Assembly: GCF_014641735.1 (NCBI RefSeq)
Contig: NZ_BMIH01000005.1
Span: 217,201-281,200 of the forward strand
Origin: Sphingomonas metalli
GTDB lineage: Bacteria > Pseudomonadota > Alphaproteobacteria > Sphingomonadales > Sphingomonadaceae
DNA length: 64,000 bases
Direction of reading: 5' to 3'
Below, piece by piece: positions 1-8,474 of this stretch; position 1 is the first letter of the stretch, and each line of letters starts with the position of its first letter. The notes beneath the pieces are model-generated. The model was not told where the DNA came from and did not search any database. It was given only the letters and a program-made list of their open reading frames with translations. A program made the translations under genes and the position numbers.

Positions 1-234
1 CGTACCCTGCGCGAACACCTCGCGTAGCGTCGTGAGAAGCGGCGCGCGCACCGCCGCGAAATAGTCCTGCGGCAAGGCGGCGCGGATGCCGGGATAATGA
101 TGGCGACCCGGCTCGAAGATCGCGACGCATGCGGCGGTGCGCAGGGCATCGGGATCGGGATGGAATTGGTCTATGATCGCGATCGGCTGGCGCTCGGTGC
201 CGATGCGGCGCGCGGCGATCGCAGGCGATGTCAT
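1..234 (-). CDS. DUF6445 family protein (partial, 3' end outside window)
   Basis: The first 78 codons of a minus-strand gene start with ATG at 234, overlapping the halogenase stop as ATGA, and stay open to base 1. The visible protein begins MTSPAIAARRIGTERQP and contains IIDQFHPDPDALR and a later HHYPGIRA segment. This N-terminal pattern is what I know from DUF6445 proteins, which often sit next to tryptophan halogenase homologues in Sphingomonadales and Caulobacterales. Their biochemical function is not established; a 2-oxoglutarate oxygenase-like fold has been suggested for relatives. The start overlap implies translation coupled to the halogenase. The family call rests on a short fragment. 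Confidence 0.6.
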   Translation of the reverse strand, partial: MTSPAIAARRIGTERQPIAIIDQFHPDPDALRTAACVAIFEPGRHHYPGIRAALPQDYFAAVRAPLLTTLREVFAQGT

Positions 235-1736
235 GCGGAAGGCCGAAGGATCTGCGCCAGCGCGGCATCGTGAAGCGGCAGGGTCGGCGCGGCGCGCGCA
301 ATCACGTCGGCGACCTGTTGCACCTGGGCGCGGTTGGTCGCGGGATCGAGCGTGTCGGCGAGCGGGTTATAGCCGCCGGCGAAGACGCCCTGCCCGTTGA
401 GCACGGCGAGCCAGCTCGCCTCGCGAAACAGCTCGTCCGCGTCGAGGATCAGCCGCCCGGACCGGCGATATTGCGCCTCGCGCGCCGACAGCGTCTCGGG
501 CAGCGCCATGGTGCGGCACTGCTGCCACAGGGGCTCCGGCCGGCTCTGCGCATGATAATGGAGGATTAGGAAATCCTTGATCCCGTCCATGTCGCGTCCG
601 AACACGTCGTTGAAGCGATCGGCCAGCGCCGGGTCGCAGTCGGTGTCCGGAAACAGGGTCAGCAGCTTGGTGATGCCGCTCTGGATCAGGTGGATGCTGG
701 TCGATTCCAGCGGTTCGAGGAAGCCCGAGGACAGGCCGATCGCGACGACGTTGCCCCGCCACGGTCGTCGCCGCGTGCCGGCGGTGAAACGGAGGAAGCG
801 GGGGTCGGCCAGCGCCTCCCCGTCGAGATGGCCGAGGAGCGTCGCCGCCGCCTCGTCGTCCGAAAGGTGCCGGCTGGCATAGACATAGCCGTTGCCGGTG
901 CGGTGCTGGAGCGGGATGCGCCACTGCCAGCCCGCCGCCCGGGCCGTCGACCGGGTATAGGGGGTGGTCGTGGCCGCCCGGGCGCAGGGCACGGCGACGG
1001 CGCGGTCACAGGGCAGCCAGTGCGACCAGTCCTCATAGGGTTCACCCATCGCCCCCGCGATCAGGAGGGCGCGAAAGCCCGAGCAGTCGATGAACAGGTC
1101 ACCCGCCAGCCGCTCGCCGCCTTCGGTAGTGAGCGCGGTGACGAAGCCGCGCTCCCCCTCGCGTTCGACATCGCGCAGCCGGCCCTCGACCCGGCGAACG
1201 CCGGCGGCCTCGCTCAGCCCGCGCAGATAGGCGGCGTAGAGGCCGGCATCGAAATGATAGGCGTAGCCGAGCGTCGACAGGATGGACCGTCCCTCGCCTG
1301 CCGGCTTGGCGAAGCGCCCTTCCGCCGCCAGCCGCGTCGCCAGGGACAAAGCGGACAGCGGCAGGTCGAGGCCGTCGGCCCGCGCCTTGAGCCAGCGATG
1401 GTGGAAGGCGACGCCAGGCAGCGTCACGCCATATTGGCCGAAGGGATGGAAGTAGCGATGCCCGGGCGCCGTCCAGTCGACGAACTCGATGCCGAGCTTG
1501 AAGGTTGCCTTGGTCGCCTGCAGGAACGCCGCCTCGTCGAGGCCGATCAGCTCGTTGAACCAGTGGATGGTCGGGATCGTCGCCTCGCCGACGCCGACCG
1601 TGCCGATCTCCTCGGACTCGAGCAGCGTCACCTCTACCGTGCGGCCCAGGCTGCGCGACAGGGCAGCAGCCGTCATCCACCCGGCGGTGCCCCCGCCCAG
1701 AATCACGACCCGCTTGACCCGCTCCGGCGCGCTCAT
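231..1736 (-). CDS. Flavin-dependent tryptophan halogenase homologue
   Basis: A 501-residue FADH2-dependent halogenase-family protein of PrnA/RebH type. The FAD-binding GGGTAGW is at residues 14-20. The catalytic lysine of the family is at K80 (ATFKLGIEF), the WxWxIP signature at W270-P275, and the glutamate/serine pair of EPLES at E344-S345. By family knowledge it would chlorinate or brominate an electron-rich aromatic ring using reduced flavin from a separate reductase. The real substrate of these TonB-receptor-associated homologues is unknown. It begins 42 bp after pccA in the same direction with an AGGGA ribosome site, and overlaps the DUF6445 gene downstream. A second copy lies at 16111-17607. 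No terminator is obvious between pccA and this gene, so read-through is possible. Confidence 0.9.
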   Translation of the reverse strand: MSAPERVKRVVILGGGTAGWMTAAALSRSLGRTVEVTLLESEEIGTVGVGEATIPTIHWFNELIGLDEAAFLQATKATFKLGIEFVDWTAPGHRYFHPFGQYGVTLPGVAFHHRWLKARADGLDLPLSALSLATRLAAEGRFAKPAGEGRSILSTLGYAYHFDAGLYAAYLRGLSEAAGVRRVEGRLRDVEREGERGFVTALTTEGGERLAGDLFIDCSGFRALLIAGAMGEPYEDWSHWLPCDRAVAVPCARAATTTPYTRSTARAAGWQWRIPLQHRTGNGYVYASRHLSDDEAAATLLGHLDGEALADPRFLRFTAGTRRRPWRGNVVAIGLSSGFLEPLESTSIHLIQSGITKLLTLFPDTDCDPALADRFNDVFGRDMDGIKDFLILHYHAQSRPEPLWQQCRTMALPETLSAREAQYRRSGRLILDADELFREASWLAVLNGQGVFAGGYNPLADTLDPATNRAQVQQVADVIARAAPTLPLHDAALAQILRPSA

Positions 1737-1778
1737 CCGATCGTCCCTAACCGTTCGGCGGCACCGCGCAACCGTGCC

Positions 1779-3887
1779 TCATTCCAGCTCCAGGATCACC
1801 TGGTCCACCGCCAGGCTGTCGCCCGTCCGCGCCTCCACCGCCTTGACCGTCCCCGCCTTGCCGGCGCGCAGGATATTCTCCATCTTCATCGCCTCGACCA
1901 CTGCGAGCGGCTGACCGAGCTCAACCCGGTCGCCGGGCGCGACGTCGAGTCGGACGAGCAGGCCCGGCATCGGCGCGATCAGGAAGCGGGAGAGATCGGG
2001 CGGCACCTTCTCGACCAGATGCTGCGCATATGGCGCGATATGCGCCGGCAGGACGCGCGCGACATGCGCCGCCCCGCGGGTGGTCAGGCGGAAGCCGGTG
2101 CGGGTCGGCGCCAGCCTCACGATCAGCGGCGCGCCGCCGACTTCCGCCTCCACCACCCGGTCGCCGGGCGTATATTCGGCCGACAGATCGAGCGGCGTGC
2201 CGTCGATCGCGATCGCGTCCGGCGACACCGAGACGGCGTGGTCGATGCCGCCGATCCGCACCATCCAGTCGGCAGGGGGGCGCAGCCGGCGGCCGAGCTG
2301 GCCATCGATCCGGCGCGCCCGATCGGCCTGCGCGGTGGCGGCGAAGGCGGCGATGCCGGCGAGGTTGCGCAGCAGGTCGGGGCTGGCCGGTGCGCCGTGA
2401 AAGCCGTCCGGATATTCCTCGGCGATGAAGCCGGTGGTCAGCCGCCCTTCGCGGAAGCGCGGATGCTGCATCAGCGCCGACAGGAAGTCGAGGTTGGTGC
2501 CGGGCCCGTCGATCTCGAACGCATCGAGCGCCGCGATCTGCGCATCGATCGCCGCTTCGCGCGTCGGCGCCCAGGTGACGAGCTTGGCGATCATCGGGTC
2601 GTAGAACATGCTGACCTCGCCGCCCTCGGCGACGCCGTCGTCGATGCGAACGATGGACAGGTCCTCCCCGCTCGCGGGGAGGGGGACCGCCGACCGCAGG
2701 TCGGTGGTGGAGGGGGATGGCCGGAAGCGATCCGCCTGTGGCGTCCCCCCTCCACCACCGGCTTCGCCGGCGGTCCCCCTCCCCACGCTGTGGGGAGGAG
2801 CGTATCTGACCAGCCGCCCGATGCTCGGCAGGAAGCCGCGATACGGATCCTCCGCATAGACGCGATTCTCGATCGCCCAGCCATCGATCCGTACATCGTC
2901 CTGGGTGAAGCTCAACGGCTCTCCGGCCGCGACGCGGATCATCTGCTCGACCAGATCGAGCCCGGTGATCTCCTCGGTCACCGGATGCTCCACCTGAAGG
3001 CGGGTGTTCATCTCGAGGAAGTAGAAGCTCTCGCCCGTCGGGTCCGCGCCGGACACGATCAGCTCGACCGTTCCCGCGCTGTAATAGCCGACCGCCCGCG
3101 CCAGCGCGACCGCCTGCTCGCCCATCGCGCGGCGCATCGCCGGGCTGACGAAGGGCGACGGCGCCTCCTCCACCACCTTCTGGTGCCGGCGCTGGATCGA
3201 GCATTCGCGCTCGTTGAGATAGACGATGTTGCCGTGCCGGTCGCCGAGCAGCTGGATCTCGATATGGCGCGGGCTCTCGATGAACTTCTCGATGAAGACG
3301 CGGTCGTCGCCGAAGCTCGCCAGCCCCTCGCGCTTGGTCGCCTCGAAGCCTTCGCGTACGTCGCCCTCGTTCCAGGCGAGCCGCATGCCCTTGCCGCCGC
3401 CGCCGGCGGAGGCCTTCATCATCACCGGAAAGCCGATGTCGGACGCGATCCGCACCGCCTCGTCGGTATCGGCGATCTCGCCCAGATAGCCGGGCACGAC
3501 ATTGACGCCGGCCTGTTTGGCGAGCTTCTTCGATTCGATCTTGTCGCCCATCGCCGCGATCGCCTCCGGCGGCGGGCCGATAAAGGCGATTCCCGCGTCG
3601 GCGCAGGCGCGCGCGAAGCTCTCTCGCTCCGACAGGAAGCCGTAGCCGGGATGGATCGCATCCGCCCCCGTCTCCTTCGCGGCGAGCAGGATCAGCTCGG
3701 CCTTGAGATAGCTGTCCGCCGCCGGCGCCGGTCCCAGCCGCACCGCCTCGTCCGCCATCAGGACATGGGGGCTGCGCGCATCGGCATCCGAATAGACCGC
3801 GACGGTCTTGATGCCCATCCGCTTGGCGGTGCGGAACACCCGGCACGCAATCTCGCCGCGATTGGCGACCAGGATCTTCTTGAACAT
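1779..3887 (-). CDS. pccA: Propionyl-CoA carboxylase alpha (biotin carboxylase) subunit
   Basis: A 702-residue biotin-containing acyl-CoA carboxylase subunit. I start at MFKKILVANRGEIACR (ATG at 3887), because the frame upstream has no homology-like sequence and crosses a repeat. The order is biotin carboxylase N domain (about 1-115), ATP-grasp domain with EKFIESPRHIEIQ and the CSIQRRHQK segment, biotin carboxylase C domain to about 445, then a linker and a C-terminal biotinyl domain with EAMKMEN, where the biotinylated lysine is K668. Mutase, epimerase and pccB in the same operon point to propionyl-CoA rather than acetyl-CoA or methylcrotonyl-CoA. Residues about 364-409 are encoded by a palindromic repeat inserted in frame between RLVRYAPP and IVRIDDGV, lengthening a normally short loop. 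Confidence 0.95.
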   Translation of the reverse strand: MFKKILVANRGEIACRVFRTAKRMGIKTVAVYSDADARSPHVLMADEAVRLGPAPAADSYLKAELILLAAKETGADAIHPGYGFLSERESFARACADAGIAFIGPPPEAIAAMGDKIESKKLAKQAGVNVVPGYLGEIADTDEAVRIASDIGFPVMMKASAGGGGKGMRLAWNEGDVREGFEATKREGLASFGDDRVFIEKFIESPRHIEIQLLGDRHGNIVYLNERECSIQRRHQKVVEEAPSPFVSPAMRRAMGEQAVALARAVGYYSAGTVELIVSGADPTGESFYFLEMNTRLQVEHPVTEEITGLDLVEQMIRVAAGEPLSFTQDDVRIDGWAIENRVYAEDPYRGFLPSIGRLVRYAPPHSVGRGTAGEAGGGGGTPQADRFRPSPSTTDLRSAVPLPASGEDLSIVRIDDGVAEGGEVSMFYDPMIAKLVTWAPTREAAIDAQIAALDAFEIDGPGTNLDFLSALMQHPRFREGRLTTGFIAEEYPDGFHGAPASPDLLRNLAGIAAFAATAQADRARRIDGQLGRRLRPPADWMVRIGGIDHAVSVSPDAIAIDGTPLDLSAEYTPGDRVVEAEVGGAPLIVRLAPTRTGFRLTTRGAAHVARVLPAHIAPYAQHLVEKVPPDLSRFLIAPMPGLLVRLDVAPGDRVELGQPLAVVEAMKMENILRAGKAGTVKAVEARTGDSLAVDQVILELE
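2663..2798. repeat. Palindromic repeat element inserted in frame in pccA
   Basis: Two arms of about 54 bp in inverted orientation flank a roughly 28-bp centre. Each arm contains a small hairpin built on CCTCCCC...GGGGAGG, followed by GGGACCGCC and GGTGGTGGAGGGGG. The arms differ mainly in their hairpin loops: GACCGCAGGTC on one side, GGCGAAGCC on the other. The element is read without a stop on the pccA strand and adds a Gly/Pro/Ser-rich peptide. Repeats of this make-up are usually intergenic in sphingomonad genomes, so a coding copy is unusual. Confidence 0.85.
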
Positions 3888-3910
3888 CAGGCCTCTCTCA
3901 TTCTTTCTGC

Positions 3911-3960
3911 GATCCCGCCGGCTGCCGGGATCCAGTCGTTCTCGATCCTCTTGCGGGATC
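3911..3960. repeat. REP-like palindrome between DUF2442 gene and pccA
   Basis: In the 77-bp gap before the pccA start, GATCCCG (3911-3917) and CGGGATC (3926-3932) form a 7-bp stem around CCGGCTGC. A further CGGGATC lies at 3954-3960. The core resembles dispersed GGATCCCGGC-type palindromes of alphaproteobacterial genomes. It could make a hairpin in the operon mRNA; no T-run follows, so it is not a classic terminator. Confidence 0.55.
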
Positions 3961-3964
3961 CTGT

Positions 3965-4228
3965 TCAGGCAGCGCCCTGCGTCGCCGGAAGACCCTGCAA
4001 GAGTCCGTCGACGCTCAGGTCCTCGTCTATGTCGGGCCAATGGATGCCATAGCCCGCGCCGGCCCGCTGCCAGTTGTGCCGCTGCTCCGGCGAGGCGCGC
4101 AGCAGCCTTGGATACCAGGCAAGCGGCGCGGCGATCGTTCGCCCGTCCATCAGGTCGACGATCAGCCGGGCGTCGTCGAATCCAACGTCGAGAATGCGCT
4201 CGTCGGTGACCCTAGCCGAGATATTCAT
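3965..4228 (-). CDS. DUF2442 domain protein
   Basis: An 87-residue protein starting MNISARVTDERILDVGF. It carries the DUF2442 pattern with LIVDLMDGRTIAAPLAWYPRL and a C-terminal GIHWPDIDEDLSVDGLL. DUF2442 genes commonly follow a DUF4160 gene and the pair is often listed as a predicted toxin-antitoxin module, although the biochemistry is poorly defined. Here the ATG lies inside the 3' end of the DUF4160 remnant, overlapping it by 17 bp, and the partner is inactivated. DUF2442 itself is intact. It sits between bioB and pccA in the propionate operon. Confidence 0.8.
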   Translation of the reverse strand: MNISARVTDERILDVGFDDARLIVDLMDGRTIAAPLAWYPRLLRASPEQRHNWQRAGAGYGIHWPDIDEDLSVDGLLQGLPATQGAA

Positions 4229-4444
4229 GCCACGCCTCCAACAGCCCGGTGCGATGTTCCTCGACCATGGCAAGGATGTCATCGATCTCATGCGCGCGGA
4301 ACCCCCGGCTGCGCGCCACTTCCACCGCTTCGAGTCAGACCTTGATCGTCGCCTCGCCCCGATCGACATGACCATGCGGTGGCTCGTTCGGCTCATGGCT
4401 GTAGAAGTAGAAGCGAATGCACCGATCCGCAGGACCGTCGGCAC
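4212..4444 (-). pseudogene. DUF4160 family gene, inactivated by frameshift and nonsense codon
   Basis: From a GTG at 4444 (sharing bases with the bioB stop, TAGTG) the sequence reads [10 protein letters not shown], then shifts frame. In the next frame it continues IRFYFYSHEPNEPPHGHVD and ends LLEAWHEYLG before the stop at 4212. One base is missing near 4409, where TTCGCTTC stands in place of an expected TTCCGCTTC. In the downstream frame a TGA interrupts ATIKV-LEAVEVARSRGF where relatives usually carry tryptophan. Two independent lesions make this a decayed gene rather than a sequencing slip. The intact form would be about 77 residues. Confidence 0.8.
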
Positions 4445-5445
4445 TATTCCGCCGCCTCGCATACCCTCGCCCGCATCGGCTCCTCGGCCGCCATCGCCTT
4501 CAACCCCAGCTTCGCAAACAGCGCCGCGTCCGCGCTGTCGCCGCGGTTGCCCGTGGTCAGCAGCTTGTCGCCGGTGAAGATCGAGTTCGCGCCGGCCATG
4601 AAACACAGCGCCTGCGTCGCCTCCGACATCGACTCGCGGCCGGCGGACAGGCGGACCATGCTGAGCGGCATCGCGATCCGTGCGACGGCGACGGTGCGGA
4701 CGAATTCGATATCGTCGATCTTGGCGAGCGGCGTATCGGCCAGCATGTCGCCCAGCACCGTGCCCTTCACCGGTACCAGCGCGTTGACCGGCACGCTTTC
4801 AGGGTGGCGCGGCAGCGTCGCGAGCGCGTGGACGAAGCCGACCCGGTCCTCGCGCGTCTCGCCCATCCCGACGATCCCACCGCAGCACACGTTGATCCCG
4901 GCCGCCCGCACCTGCTCCAGCGTGTCGAGCCGCTCGGCAAAGCTGCGCGTGGTGATGACGTCGCCATAACGCTCCGGGGAGGTGTCGATATTGTGGTTGT
5001 AATAGTCGAGGCCCGCCGCCCCTAGCCGCCGTGCCTGATCGGGGGTCAGCATCCCCAGCGTCATGCAGGTTTCCATCCCCATGCCGCGTACGCCCTCGAT
5101 CATCGCGACGATCGCGTCCATGTCGCGATCCTTCGGATTGCGCCACGCCGCGCCCATGCAGAAGCGCTGCGAGCCTGCATCCTTCGCCTCGGCCGCTCGC
5201 TGGAGCACCGCCTGCACGTCCATCAGCTTGGTCGCCTTCACCCCGCTATCGGCATGGACCGACTGCGAGCAATAGCCGCAATCCTCCGGGCAGCCGCCGG
5301 TCTTGATCGACAGTAGCGTGCACAGCTGCACCTCGCCGACCGCATGATGGGCGCGATGCACGGTCTGCGCCTGATACATCAGTTCGTCGAAGGGCAAGTC
5401 GAACAATACGGCGATCTCGTCGCGGGTCCAGTCGGTACGGATCAT
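4444..5445 (-). CDS. bioB: Biotin synthase
   Basis: A 333-residue radical SAM enzyme that inserts sulfur into dethiobiotin, the last step of biotin synthesis. The radical SAM cluster cysteines are C52, C56 and C59 in [24 protein letters not shown] and the later [12 protein letters not shown] segment are typical BioB sequence. The start ATG at 5445 overlaps the mutase stop (ATGA). Placing bioB in the propionyl-CoA carboxylase operon couples cofactor synthesis to the biotin enzyme; the other bio genes are not in this window. Length is normal for the family. Confidence 0.97.
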   Translation of the reverse strand: MIRTDWTRDEIAVLFDLPFDELMYQAQTVHRAHHAVGEVQLCTLLSIKTGGCPEDCGYCSQSVHADSGVKATKLMDVQAVLQRAAEAKDAGSQRFCMGAAWRNPKDRDMDAIVAMIEGVRGMGMETCMTLGMLTPDQARRLGAAGLDYYNHNIDTSPERYGDVITTRSFAERLDTLEQVRAAGINVCCGGIVGMGETREDRVGFVHALATLPRHPESVPVNALVPVKGTVLGDMLADTPLAKIDDIEFVRTVAVARIAMPLSMVRLSAGRESMSEATQALCFMAGANSIFTGDKLLTTGNRGDSADAALFAKLGLKAMAAEEPMRARVCEAAE

Positions 5446-7682
5446 TCGGCGGCGTCCTGTGTCTCTTCGGCCTCGGAGGGCATGTTGTGGCCGAGCAGCC
5501 GTAGAACGTCTTCGGCCGCGGCGATCAAGTTGGTTCCCGGCCCGAAGATCGCCTGCACGCCCGCGTCGCGCAGCGCCTGATAGTCCTGCGCGGGGATCAC
5601 GCCGCCGGCGATCACCTTGATATCGGCGCGGCCGGCGTCGCGCAGATGACCGATCAGTTCGGGAATCAGCGTCTTGTGTCCGGCCGCGAGGCTCGACGCG
5701 CCGACCACGTCGACGTCCCGTGCCAGCGCCAGTTCGGCGGCCTCTGCGGGCGTCTGGAACAGCGGCCCCGGCACCACCTCGAAACCCAGATCGCCGAACA
5801 TACTGCTGACGAGGTTCGCGCCGCGGTCATGCCCGTCCTGCCCCATCTTGGCGACGAGCATGCGCGGACGGCGGCCGAGCCGGCGTTGGGTCGCCTCGAC
5901 CCCACGGCGCAGCCGGTCCCAGCGCGCATCGTCGCGATAGGCACCGCCATAGACGCCGCTGACCGGCGTCGGCTGTGTGCCGTAGCGCCCGAAGGCGACC
6001 TCCATCGCGGCCGAAATCTCGCCCAGCGAGGCGCGGGCCCGCGCGCAGTCGACCGCGAGAGCGAGGAGGTTGCTGTCCATGTCACCGCCTGACGGGCGAC
6101 CCGCCGCCTCGCGCAGCCGCGCCAGCGCCTTCTGGCACGCCGCCTCGTCGCGGGTCTCGCGCATCCGCTTCAGCCGCGCGACCTGCGCCTCGCGCACCGC
6201 ATGGTTGTCGACAGCGAGGATGTCGATCGGATCCTCGTCCTTCAGCCGGTATTTGTTGACGCCGACGATCACGTCCTCGCCACGGTCGACCCGCGCCTGC
6301 CGCGCCGCGGCGGCTTCCTCGATCATCGCCTTGGGCCAGCCCTGGGCGACCGCCGCCGCCATGCCGCCCTCCGCCTCGACGCGTTCGATGATCGCCCACG
6401 CCTCGTCCACGAGCTGTTTGGTCAGCGCCTCCACATAGTAGCTGCCGCCGAGCGGATCGACGACCTTCGTCATCCCCGTCTCTTCCTGCAACACGATCTG
6501 CGTGTTGCGGGCGATCCGCGCGGAGAAGTCGGTCGGGAGCGCGATCGCCTCGTCCAGGGCGTTGGTATGGAGCGACTGGGTGCCCCCCAGCATTGCCGCC
6601 ATCGCCTCGATCGTGGTGCGGATGACGTTGTTGTACGGGTCCTGCTCCTGCAGCGACACGCCGGACGTCTGGCAATGGGTGCGCAGCATCTTCGACCGCT
6701 CGTCCCTGGCGCCGAGATCGGTCATCACCCGGTGCCACAGCACGCGCGCCGCGCGCAGCTTGGCGACCTCCATGAAGAAGTTCATGCCGATCGCGAAGAA
6801 GAAGGACAGGCGGCCCGCGAACCGGTCGATATCCAGCCCCGCCGCCATCGCCGCGCGCGCATATTCGCGCCCGTCGGCGATGGTGAAGGCCAGTTCCTGC
6901 ACCTGCGTCGCCCCGGCTTCCTGCATGTGATAGCCGCTGATCGAGATGCTGTTGAACTTCGGCATCTCGGCCGAGGTATAGGCGATGATGTCCGCGATGA
7001 TCCGCATCGAGGGTTCGGGCGGATAGATGTACGTGTTGCGGACCATGAACTCCTTGAGGATGTCGTTCTGGATGGTCCCGTCGAGCTGATGCCGTGCGAC
7101 GCCCTGCTCCTCGCCCGCGACGATGAAGAAGGCGAGGATCGGGATCACCGCGCCGTTCATCGTCATGCTGACGCTCATCTCGCCGAGCGGGATGCCGTCG
7201 AACAGGATCTTCATGTCCTCGACACTGTCGATCGCCACGCCCGCCTTGCCGACATCGCCGACCACGCGCGGGTGGTCGCTGTCATAGCCGCGATGGGTGG
7301 CGAGATCGAAGGCGACGCTCAAACCCTTCTGCCCTGCGGCGAGGTTGCGGCGGTAGAAGGCGTTCGACTCCTCGGCGGTCGAGAAGCCCGCATATTGGCG
7401 GATCGTCCAGGGCCGGCCCGCGTACATCGACGCGCGCACGCCGCGGGTGAAAGGTGCGAAGCCCGGCAGGCCGGGGTCCCAATCGGCGACATCCTCGGCG
7501 GTGTAGAGAGGCTTGACCGTGATCCCCTCGGGCGTCTGCCAGTCGAGGTCGCGGCCCTTCACCTCCTTCGTGGCGGCGGCCTGCCAGTCGGCGAGCGTCG
7601 GGCGGGATGTCGGCTCCGGCTGGGGCGGCGCGGACGGCACAGCGCCGGCATCCTCGCCGAGGTTGCGTTCGATCTCGGCCAT
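5442..7682 (-). CDS. mcm: Methylmalonyl-CoA mutase (single-chain large subunit)
   Basis: A 746-residue adenosylcobalamin-dependent mutase converting (R)-methylmalonyl-CoA to succinyl-CoA. The N-terminal TIM-barrel half (about 40-560) includes [15 protein letters not shown] and the [12 protein letters not shown] segment. The C-terminal B12-binding domain has the base-off motif MGQDGHDRG with the cobalt-ligating histidine at about H618, followed by [11 protein letters not shown]. The length fits the homodimeric or alpha-type enzyme with both domains. It lies between the epimerase and bioB; the upstream gap holds a large inverted repeat. Confidence 0.97.
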   Translation of the reverse strand: MAEIERNLGEDAGAVPSAPPQPEPTSRPTLADWQAAATKEVKGRDLDWQTPEGITVKPLYTAEDVADWDPGLPGFAPFTRGVRASMYAGRPWTIRQYAGFSTAEESNAFYRRNLAAGQKGLSVAFDLATHRGYDSDHPRVVGDVGKAGVAIDSVEDMKILFDGIPLGEMSVSMTMNGAVIPILAFFIVAGEEQGVARHQLDGTIQNDILKEFMVRNTYIYPPEPSMRIIADIIAYTSAEMPKFNSISISGYHMQEAGATQVQELAFTIADGREYARAAMAAGLDIDRFAGRLSFFFAIGMNFFMEVAKLRAARVLWHRVMTDLGARDERSKMLRTHCQTSGVSLQEQDPYNNVIRTTIEAMAAMLGGTQSLHTNALDEAIALPTDFSARIARNTQIVLQEETGMTKVVDPLGGSYYVEALTKQLVDEAWAIIERVEAEGGMAAAVAQGWPKAMIEEAAAARQARVDRGEDVIVGVNKYRLKDEDPIDILAVDNHAVREAQVARLKRMRETRDEAACQKALARLREAAGRPSGGDMDSNLLALAVDCARARASLGEISAAMEVAFGRYGTQPTPVSGVYGGAYRDDARWDRLRRGVEATQRRLGRRPRMLVAKMGQDGHDRGANLVSSMFGDLGFEVVPGPLFQTPAEAAELALARDVDVVGASSLAAGHKTLIPELIGHLRDAGRADIKVIAGGVIPAQDYQALRDAGVQAIFGPGTNLIAAAEDVLRLLGHNMPSEAEETQDAAE

Positions 7683-7694
7683 CTACGCGATGCT

Positions 7695-7798
7695 CCACCC
7701 CGGCGAAGGCCGGGGTCCAGGTGGAAAGGTGGCCGTAACGGAGCGGGGCGTCAGCAAACCCACGTCCCCCACCTGGACCCCGGCCTTCGCCGGGGTGG
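7695..7798. repeat. Perfect 30-bp inverted repeat with 44-bp spacer (REP doublet)
   Basis: The arm at 7695-7724 and its exact reverse complement at 7769-7798 fill most of the gap between the epimerase and mutase genes. Each arm holds an inner CCCCGGC-GAA-GGCCGGGG hairpin, the form of a REP/BIME doublet. In RNA it would form a 30-bp stem inside the operon transcript, which may stabilise or attenuate the message on one side. Confidence 0.9.
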
Positions 7799-7806
7799 AT
7801 GTCGGC

Positions 7807-8217
7807 TCAATGGCCATCCGGCGTCTCCATCAACTCGACCAGCACCCCGCCCATGTCACGCGGGTGGACGAACACGATCGGCGTGCCATGCGCCCCGATC
7901 CGCGGCTCGCCCAGGATGGTAGCGCCCTTCGCCTTCAGGTCCGCGACGGCGGCCTGGATATCCGGCACCTCGAAACAGACATGATGCTGCCCGCCGGCCG
8001 GATTCTTTCTGAGGAAGCCGGCGATCGGCGAGCTGTCGTCATAAGGTTCGATCAGCTCGATCTGCGTGTTGGGCGCGTCGATGAAGCATACTCTCACCCC
8101 CTGCGCCGGCAGGTCGAACGGCTCCCCGATCGCCGCCGCGCCGAGGAGTGTGCGATAGGTCTCGACCGACCGGGCGATGGAGGGCGTAGCGATGCCGATA
8201 TGGTTGAGGCGTCCCAA
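7807..8217 (-). CDS. mce: Methylmalonyl-CoA epimerase
   Basis: A glyoxalase/VOC-fold metal enzyme that interconverts the S and R isomers of methylmalonyl-CoA, between propionyl-CoA carboxylase and the mutase. The protein reads LGRLNHIGIATPSI, with GGQHHVCFEVPDI and the terminal GGVLVELMETPDGH, the usual metal-binding His and Glu segments. No ATG is near the expected N-terminus. I choose TTG at 8217 (136 residues, normal length), 5 bp after the stop of the upstream gene. A CTG at 8226, overlapping that stop as CTGA, is the alternative. Confidence 0.9.
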   Translation of the reverse strand: MGRLNHIGIATPSIARSVETYRTLLGAAAIGEPFDLPAQGVRVCFIDAPNTQIELIEPYDDSSPIAGFLRKNPAGGQHHVCFEVPDIQAAVADLKAKGATILGEPRIGAHGTPIVFVHPRDMGGVLVELMETPDGH

Positions 8218-8222
8218 GGTCG

Positions 8223-8474
8223 TCAGGTCAGCGTTCCCGGGTAAAGCAGCGCCCGCACGCCGAGCAGCATGAATACGGCGCCCAGCACCCCCGCAGCGAC
8301 GGTGCCGAAGATGACGCTCCAAAAGCGATAGGGCATCGTCGCGCGTGCATAGTCACCGCGCCGGCCCTTCGCCACGCCCGACCGCATTTCGCGCAGCGCC
8401 GCCCGCGGACAGTGCGCGACGAGCGCCAGCCCGAACGCCACGATCAACAGCGCGGTGACCGTTTCCCGGCTCAT
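8223..8474 (-). CDS. Small two-helix membrane protein
   Basis: An 83-residue protein starting [21 protein letters not shown]. It has one hydrophobic segment at about 7-21 and a second at about 52-76 ([20 protein letters not shown]), separated by a basic loop. I do not recognise a named family. Its ATG overlaps the pccB stop (ATGA) and it lies directly before the epimerase, so it belongs to the operon. It may be an inner-membrane accessory; no catalytic motif is visible. Confidence 0.8.
   Translation of the reverse strand: MSRETVTALLIVAFGLALVAHCPRAALREMRSGVAKGRRGDYARATMPYRFWSVIFGTVAAGVLGAVFMLLGVRALLYPGTLT

Noticed and set aside
2663..2798. CRISPR-like array in pccA
   Set aside because: There are only two inverted arms with hairpins, no regularly spaced direct repeats and no cas genes.
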